Shown here: positions 6,598 through 10,144 of the stretch, one piece after another
Numbering within the stretch: the stretch's first letter is position 1
How the letters are laid out: each line of letters opens with the position of its first letter
Assembly (NCBI GenBank): GCA_023426425.1
Contig: JAFAAT010000001.1
Location: 1-10,144 of the forward strand
DNA length: 10,144 nt
Direction: 5' to 3'
Source: Bacteroidota bacterium
GTDB taxonomy: Bacteria > Bacteroidota > Bacteroidia > Chitinophagales > Chitinophagaceae
Position numbers and translations under genes: made by a program
Notes under the pieces: model-generated
Told to the model about the DNA's origin: nothing
The model's database searches: none
The model's input: only the letters and a program-made list of their open reading frames with translations

Positions 6598-7221
6598 CTA
6601 GTTTTCTATAACGGTAACCAACTTTTCTGATTGGTAAATACTTTCGGGGGAGATGACTCTTTCGTTTAGGGGGATATTTCTGCCATACCGCTCCCGTAGC
6701 TTTTGTGCTACACTCGGATGTTTTATGTTGAAGCTTTTCAAAAACTCCAATTCACCTAATTCAACGCCTGCTGCTTCTTTGTAGATTTTCCAGACAAGCT
6801 CCGAACAATAAATTCTTTGGTCTGACCATTCGAAATAAAGATCATAGTTCTTCCCTTCAAAACGTGAGCCTGCCAGTTTCATCTTCTGCAGAACATCAGC
6901 CGTCAGAAGCTTCTCAGCATTCCTGAGACGTTTCACTACAAAATGTCTGTTCTCCCCCTGCTGAATCCACTTGTCTAATGGTGTCGTTTTGACGGGTTGT
7001 ACAGCTTCAAAGACAAAGAAGTCGTCTCCTTTCCGGTAAACAATCCCTACATGACTGTACCTGGACCCGGTTGCCAGTTGAATAGCCTTGCTCTGGGAAG
7101 ATTTAGAAGTCTGAAAAATAATGTCCCCATTCTGAAGTTCCTGAACAGAGTCATCAGAAAAGCTGCAGCCTGTCAGGTGCAGTATTCCCAGTAAGAGAGC
7201 TATCAAACGTACAGTATTCAT
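6598..7221 (-). CDS. YiiX/YebB-like permuted papain-fold lipoprotein
   Basis: This is a 207-residue protein starting at the ATG at 7221-7219. I chose that start over the longer frame (ATG at 7293) because it places a clean lipoprotein signal at the N-terminus: MNTVRLIALLLGILHLTGC, with lipobox LTGC and acylated Cys19. The body matches the permuted NlpC/P60-like family of YiiX and YebB (peptidase family C92). It has LQNGDIIFQTS (29-39), catalytic-type His57 in YSHVGIVY, a likely acidic partner Glu72 in FVFEAV, and the nucleophile Cys139 in YCSELVWKIY. In this circularly permuted fold histidine precedes cysteine, as here. Known relatives act on amide or ester bonds; the substrate of this one cannot be read from sequence. 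It is expected to be anchored to a membrane facing the periplasm, or at the surface. It is divergent from pyrF, with 116 bp between them. Confidence 0.88.
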   Translation of the reverse strand: MNTVRLIALLLGILHLTGCSFSDDSVQELQNGDIIFQTSKSSQSKAIQLATGSRYSHVGIVYRKGDDFFVFEAVQPVKTTPLDKWIQQGENRHFVVKRLRNAEKLLTADVLQKMKLAGSRFEGKNYDLYFEWSDQRIYCSELVWKIYKEAAGVELGELEFLKSFNIKHPSVAQKLRERYGRNIPLNERVISPESIYQSEKLVTVIEN

Positions 7222-7337
7222 GTCAATACAAATATGACTAAAGTTTTTAAATCTGCACGCCTCAATTGCAGGATTCCTACCAGATGAATCCACCTACTGC
7301 TCTTCAAAATCCAACTTAACACCTAATTTCGCGGGCA

Positions 7338-8138
7338 ATGACACGCGCTGCCCTTGTTGAAATTATAAGAAGAAAGAAATCTGTTCTTTGTGTAGGTCTG
7401 GATACAGACCTTTCCAAAATTCCCGCCCATTTAATCGGGGAAGAGGATCCTGCATTTGCATTTAATAAGGCAATCATTGATGCCACAAAAGAATTTGCAG
7501 TCGCCTATAAGATCAACACCGCATTTTATGAAGCGCAGGGCATCCGCGGCTGGCAGACGATGCAACGCACGCTGGAATATATTCCAAAAGATATTTTCAC
7601 AATCGCGGATGCCAAGCGTGGGGATATAGGCAATACCTCTGAGCAGTATGCGAAGACCTTTTTTGAGACTTACCCTTATGACAGCGTAACTGTGGCTCCC
7701 TATATGGGCGAGGACAGTGTTCGGCCATTCCTGGGATTTGAGGGTAAGTGGGCAATTGTGCTGGGCCTTACTTCCAACGCCGGGAGTGCGGATTTCCAAT
7801 TGCAGCCTTCAGGTGAGGGATTGATGTACGAGCGGGTACTGAGAACTGTAGCCAGCTGGGGCACACCAGAGAATACGATGTTCGTCATTGGCGCAACCCG
7901 GAAGGAGCAGCTGCAGCATGTGAGGGGTATGCTACCAGAGCATTTCTTTTTGATTCCAGGCGTGGGTGCGCAGGGTGGAGATGTACCGACGGTATGTAGG
8001 AATGCAATGAATAATGATGGTGGGATATTGATTAACGTGTCGAGGGGAATTATCTACGCTTCCCGGGAGCGAAACTTTGAAGAAGCTGTCGCCGAAGCGG
8101 CAGCAAACTACCAGAAGGAGATGGCGGAATTTCTTTAA
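7338..8138 (+). CDS. pyrF: Orotidine-5'-phosphate decarboxylase (type 2)
   Basis: This 266-residue cytoplasmic enzyme converts orotidine 5'-monophosphate to UMP and CO2, the last step of de novo pyrimidine synthesis. The diagnostic catalytic segment FTIADAKRGDIGNT (87-100) carries Asp91, Lys93 and Asp96. Other family landmarks are the first strand VGLDTDLSKIP (19-29), YKINTAFYEAQG (57-68), VAPYMGEDS (119-127), the phosphate-binding PGVGAQGGD (207-215) and NVSRGI (233-238). The length and the GVGAQGG form fit the longer type 2 group (also called the PyrF type 2 subfamily) rather than the about 230-residue E. coli type. The ATG at 7338 leaves only two residues before the usual start of the first helix region. 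The gene appears to stand alone, without other pyrimidine genes nearby. Confidence 0.97.
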   Translation: MTRAALVEIIRRKKSVLCVGLDTDLSKIPAHLIGEEDPAFAFNKAIIDATKEFAVAYKINTAFYEAQGIRGWQTMQRTLEYIPKDIFTIADAKRGDIGNTSEQYAKTFFETYPYDSVTVAPYMGEDSVRPFLGFEGKWAIVLGLTSNAGSADFQLQPSGEGLMYERVLRTVASWGTPENTMFVIGATRKEQLQHVRGMLPEHFFLIPGVGAQGGDVPTVCRNAMNNDGGILINVSRGIIYASRERNFEEAVAEAAANYQKEMAEFL

Positions 8139-8170
8139 ATCCCAACGCGTCTTTCAAAAGTCACACAAAC

Positions 8171-8259
8171 ACCCATCAAAAAAACGAAGACACGAAAACA
8201 CAAAAAAACCTCCCCCTCTGTGGACCTCTGCGTCTCCTCCGTGTTCTCTGCGTAACTTC
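8171..8259 (+). repeat. Dispersed intergenic repeat, copy B
   Basis: This unit reads ACCCATCAAAAAAACGAAGA, then CACGAAAACACAAAAAAACC, then TCCCCCTCTGTGGACCTCTG and CGTCTCCTCCGTGTTCTCTGCGTAACTT across the segment. It repeats at an offset of 97 bases (copy C), and its second half recurs at 117-165. The adenine-rich first half and the C/T-rich second half are a fixed pair in both local copies. Confidence 0.85.
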
Positions 8260-8267
8260 TATTCAAT

Positions 8268-8370
8268 ACCCATCAAAAAAACGAAGACACAAAAACACAA
8301 ATAAACCTCCTCCCCCTCCGTGGACCTCTGCGTCTCCTCATCCCGATAGCTATCGGGACCGTGTAACTTA
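8268..8370 (+). repeat. Dispersed intergenic repeat, copy C (interrupted)
   Basis: This is a second tandem unit, identical to copy B over the first 23 bases and nearly so to CGTCTCCTC. There about 20 bases containing a perfect palindrome are inserted. After the insertion CCGTGTAACTT resumes, with about nine bases (TTCTCTGCG of copy B) missing. Confidence 0.85.
8341..8358. repeat. 18-bp perfect palindrome
   Basis: TCCCGATAGCTATCGGGA is identical to its reverse complement. It sits inside copy C of the intergenic repeat, at a point where copies A and B have no such sequence. No T-run follows, so a standard terminator is unlikely. From memory, this palindrome core recurs in Bacteroidota genomes; that is recollection, not a search. 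Confidence 0.85.
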
Positions 8371-8465
8371 ACGTCCGAAACCTCAAATTCCCGCCCGGGG
8401 TTGCTATTTCCATTACTCCTTTTTTGTAATTTAACCCTCCCAAAACCCCAAAAACCCTTTGTCGT

Positions 8466-9746
8466 ATGAACGAGAATCTCTTTCAGTTCATCTGGCAGTA
8501 TAGCCTGTACAACCCCAAAGACCTGACCACCACTCAGGGTGAGCCACTTATAGTCATCCACCCCGGCAAGCGTAACACCAACTCAGGACCTGATTTTGAA
8601 GAAGCGCGAATCAGGATTGGCAACACCACTCTCGTAGGTAATGTGGAGCTTCACATCCGCACCAGCGACTGGAAGAAGCATGGACATGAACAGGACGAGT
8701 CTTACCAGAACATCATCCTGCATGTGGTGTTTGAAGACGATGTGAAACACCAGGATCTCGCCTTCCCCAAGCTGGAGCTTTACAAACATATTCCCCCTTA
8801 CGTCCTGGACCAATATACCAACCTCTTACAGACCACCCAGGAAATCGCCTGCGCCCGTCAGCTGGGCCGCGTGAGTAGTATTGTGAAAGAAAGCTGGCTG
8901 AACCGCCTGCTGGCAGAGCGATGGGAACAGAAGCTCGGCGAATGGAAGGAACTGCTGGACCAATCAGCGGGCGACTGGCGTAACCTGTTGTACTGGAGGA
9001 TGGCTGCCAACTTTGGGTTCAAAGTGAATGCCGCACCGTTTCTCTCCTTATCAAGATCACTGCCACTCAACATCCTGGCGCGACACAAAGACAATATGAT
9101 GCAGCTTGAGGCGCTGCTATTCGGTCAGGCGGGCATGTTGCAGCAGCCATTCCGGGAGGAATATCCCAAAGCACTTCAGAAGGAATACACCTACCTCGCA
9201 GGCAAGTACAATCTGGTGTCTACAGCTGGTCATCTCTGGAGGTTTATGCGAATGCGGCCAGCTAACTTTCCAACAGTGCGGATCGCACAATTTGCTGCAC
9301 TGATCCACAAATCGCTGCACCTGTTTTCGCAGATAGTGGAGAAAGCAGATGCGAAACTAATCCACCCCTTGCTACAAGTGAAGGCAAGTCCCTACTGGGA
9401 CAGCCATTTCCGTTTCGATGAGGAAGTGGAAAAGCCCACGGAAAAGCATTTGGGCACAGATTCCATCAACAACATAATCATCAACACGATTGCGCCGATA
9501 CAATTTCTGTATGCACACTACCATGGCAGCATGGACGACCAGGAGCGGGCGTTGAACCTGCTGGCATCAGTTCCGGCTGAGCATAACAAGTTTCTGACCC
9601 TCTGGGAGCATCATGGCTGGAAGGCAGACAATGCTGCCACTTCGCAGGCTTTACTGCAACTATTCAACCGTTACTGCGCGTCGAAGAAATGCCTGGAATG
9701 TGCAGTCGGGCTGCAGATCATCAAATCCAAACCTGCTGTGGTTTAG
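8466..9746 (+). CDS. DUF2851 family protein
   Basis: This 426-residue protein is recognised by its N-terminal signatures. These are LFQFIWQYSLY (5-15), the HPG..N.NSGPDFEEARI segment (32-49), GNVELHIRTSDW (58-69) with KHGH (71-74), and YQNIILHVVFEDD (80-92). This arrangement is typical of DUF2851, a family common in Bacteroidota and without an established biochemical function. The conserved Asp, Glu-x-His and HxxxH-like residues resemble a nuclease-type active site, but that is speculation. The middle (about 140-390) is mostly helical. Near the C-terminus a cysteine cluster (Cys404, Cys409, Cys412 in NRYCASKKCLECAVG) could bind a metal. There is no signal peptide, so it is likely cytoplasmic. 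Its stop codon overlaps the stop of the convergent OsmC gene by 4 nt. Confidence 0.9.
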   Translation: MNENLFQFIWQYSLYNPKDLTTTQGEPLIVIHPGKRNTNSGPDFEEARIRIGNTTLVGNVELHIRTSDWKKHGHEQDESYQNIILHVVFEDDVKHQDLAFPKLELYKHIPPYVLDQYTNLLQTTQEIACARQLGRVSSIVKESWLNRLLAERWEQKLGEWKELLDQSAGDWRNLLYWRMAANFGFKVNAAPFLSLSRSLPLNILARHKDNMMQLEALLFGQAGMLQQPFREEYPKALQKEYTYLAGKYNLVSTAGHLWRFMRMRPANFPTVRIAQFAALIHKSLHLFSQIVEKADAKLIHPLLQVKASPYWDSHFRFDEEVEKPTEKHLGTDSINNIIINTIAPIQFLYAHYHGSMDDQERALNLLASVPAEHNKFLTLWEHHGWKADNAATSQALLQLFNRYCASKKCLECAVGLQIIKSKPAVV

Positions 9747-10144
9747 GCCGGCCAGTGGAAGTTCACCGATTTCTTGCACTCGGGATGCAGGCTGAGATAG
9801 ACCGGGCAGGTCAAAGCAGCATGTTCCAGTATCTTCTGTTCTTTATCTGAATAGGTCTTTCCCTCAGGAAGGCGCACCTCTACCCTAACCTCTCCGATTC
9901 TTCTGGGGTCTGGAACCATGATCTTAGTTACCTCGCAGGAGGTGCCGTCCATATCTATCTGATGCGTGCGTGCAGCGATGCCCATCAGCGTCATCATGCA
10001 TGAGGCCAGAGCGGTGGCGACGAGGTCGGTGGGGGAAAAACGTTCTCCTTTTCCATTGTTGTCTACAGGCGCATCCGTTTCGATGACGGTACCTGACTGT
10101 AAATGAGTAGCAATGGTGCGGAGGTCTCCCTGGTAAACTATTTT
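9743..10144 (-). CDS. OsmC family protein (5' end beyond window)
   Basis: The minus-strand frame is open from the right edge to the TAA at 9745-9743, giving 133 visible residues (KIVYQGDLRT... to ...FHWPA). OsmC/Ohr-fold proteins usually have about 135-150 residues, so only a few N-terminal residues are missing. Family hallmarks are FSPTDLVATALASCMM, containing the first redox cysteine (visible residue 49), and HAALTCPVYLSLHPEC, containing the second (residue 113). Known members use this cysteine pair to reduce organic or fatty-acid peroxides in the cytoplasm. The sequence looks closer to the general OsmC branch than to Ohr, but I cannot settle the subfamily. I did not use the internal ATG at about 9997 as a start because it would delete the first cysteine motif. 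Confidence 0.9.
   Translation of the reverse strand, partial: KIVYQGDLRTIATHLQSGTVIETDAPVDNNGKGERFSPTDLVATALASCMMTLMGIAARTHQIDMDGTSCEVTKIMVPDPRRIGEVRVEVRLPEGKTYSDKEQKILEHAALTCPVYLSLHPECKKSVNFHWPA

Larger units (their letters stand above)
8139..8465. other. Repeat-filled gap between pyrF and the DUF2851 gene
   Basis: This 327-bp gap is mostly two tandem copies of an intergenic repeat (8171-8259 and 8268-8370) plus an 18-bp palindrome. The remaining 95 bases before the next gene are C- and A-rich without a clear promoter match. No convincing rho-independent terminator for pyrF is visible. Confidence 0.6.

Noticed and set aside
7222..7293. N-terminal extension of the YiiX-like lipoprotein to an ATG at 7293
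   Set aside because: It would bury the clear lipoprotein signal peptide behind 24 polar residues, so the ATG at 7221 is preferred.
8341..8358. Rho-independent terminator for pyrF
   Set aside because: The palindrome has no loop and no following T-run, and it lies about 200 bases past the pyrF stop.
8171..8370. CRISPR-like array
   Set aside because: There are only two long, near-identical adjacent units, with no short palindromic repeats separated by unique spacers and no cas genes nearby.
8259..8561. Minus-strand 100-codon frame across the intergenic repeat and the start of the DUF2851 gene
   Set aside because: It is made of repeat DNA and the reverse of a well-supported gene.

Overview
The window looks like chromosomal DNA from a Bacteroidota bacterium, most likely Chitinophagaceae or a close relative. 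The evidence is two secreted proteins with a type IX secretion (T9SS) type A C-terminal sorting domain, a DUF2851-family protein, a type 2 orotidine-5'-phosphate decarboxylase, TAnnTTTG-like promoter elements and no Shine-Dalgarno-like sites where I looked. The genus is inference; no rRNA or tRNA is present.

Layout. Positions 1-839 hold no intact gene that I can support. They contain one copy of a CTCTGTGGA..CTCTGCGT intergenic repeat and, on the minus strand, what looks like a 37-residue single-pass membrane protein broken by one missing base. Positions 840-4380 are a tandem duplication with a period of 1837 bp. Each copy encodes a 551-residue secreted protein made of a signal peptide, about seven propeller-like repeats and a T9SS sorting domain. 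The two proteins are about 75% identical by hand count, and the divergence is concentrated in the middle. Positions 4469-5218 (minus) are an unrecognised ORF whose first 38 codons are low-complexity repeat DNA. Positions 5444-6421 (plus) encode an unrecognised 325-residue protein. Positions 6598-7221 (minus) encode a lipoprotein of the YiiX/YebB permuted papain-like family. It is divergent from pyrF (7338-8138), the one clear housekeeping gene. Positions 8139-8465 carry two tandem copies of the same intergenic repeat seen near the left end, one interrupted by an 18-bp perfect palindrome. A DUF2851 protein (8466-9746) follows. It converges, with a 4-nt overlap, on an OsmC-family gene that runs off the right edge.

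How the genes work together. I see no operon joining them into one pathway. Most are separately oriented single genes with repeat-rich spacers. pyrF belongs to UMP synthesis. The tandem T9SS proteins and the lipoprotein act in the envelope or outside the cell. The OsmC protein is expected to detoxify peroxides.

I do not find a convincing new multi-gene system. The observations most worth a second look are the mosaic tandem duplication with its conserved upstream mini-ORF or promoter, the one-base-broken small membrane gene, the palindrome inside the dispersed repeat, and the ORF whose start codon is supplied by a heptamer repeat.
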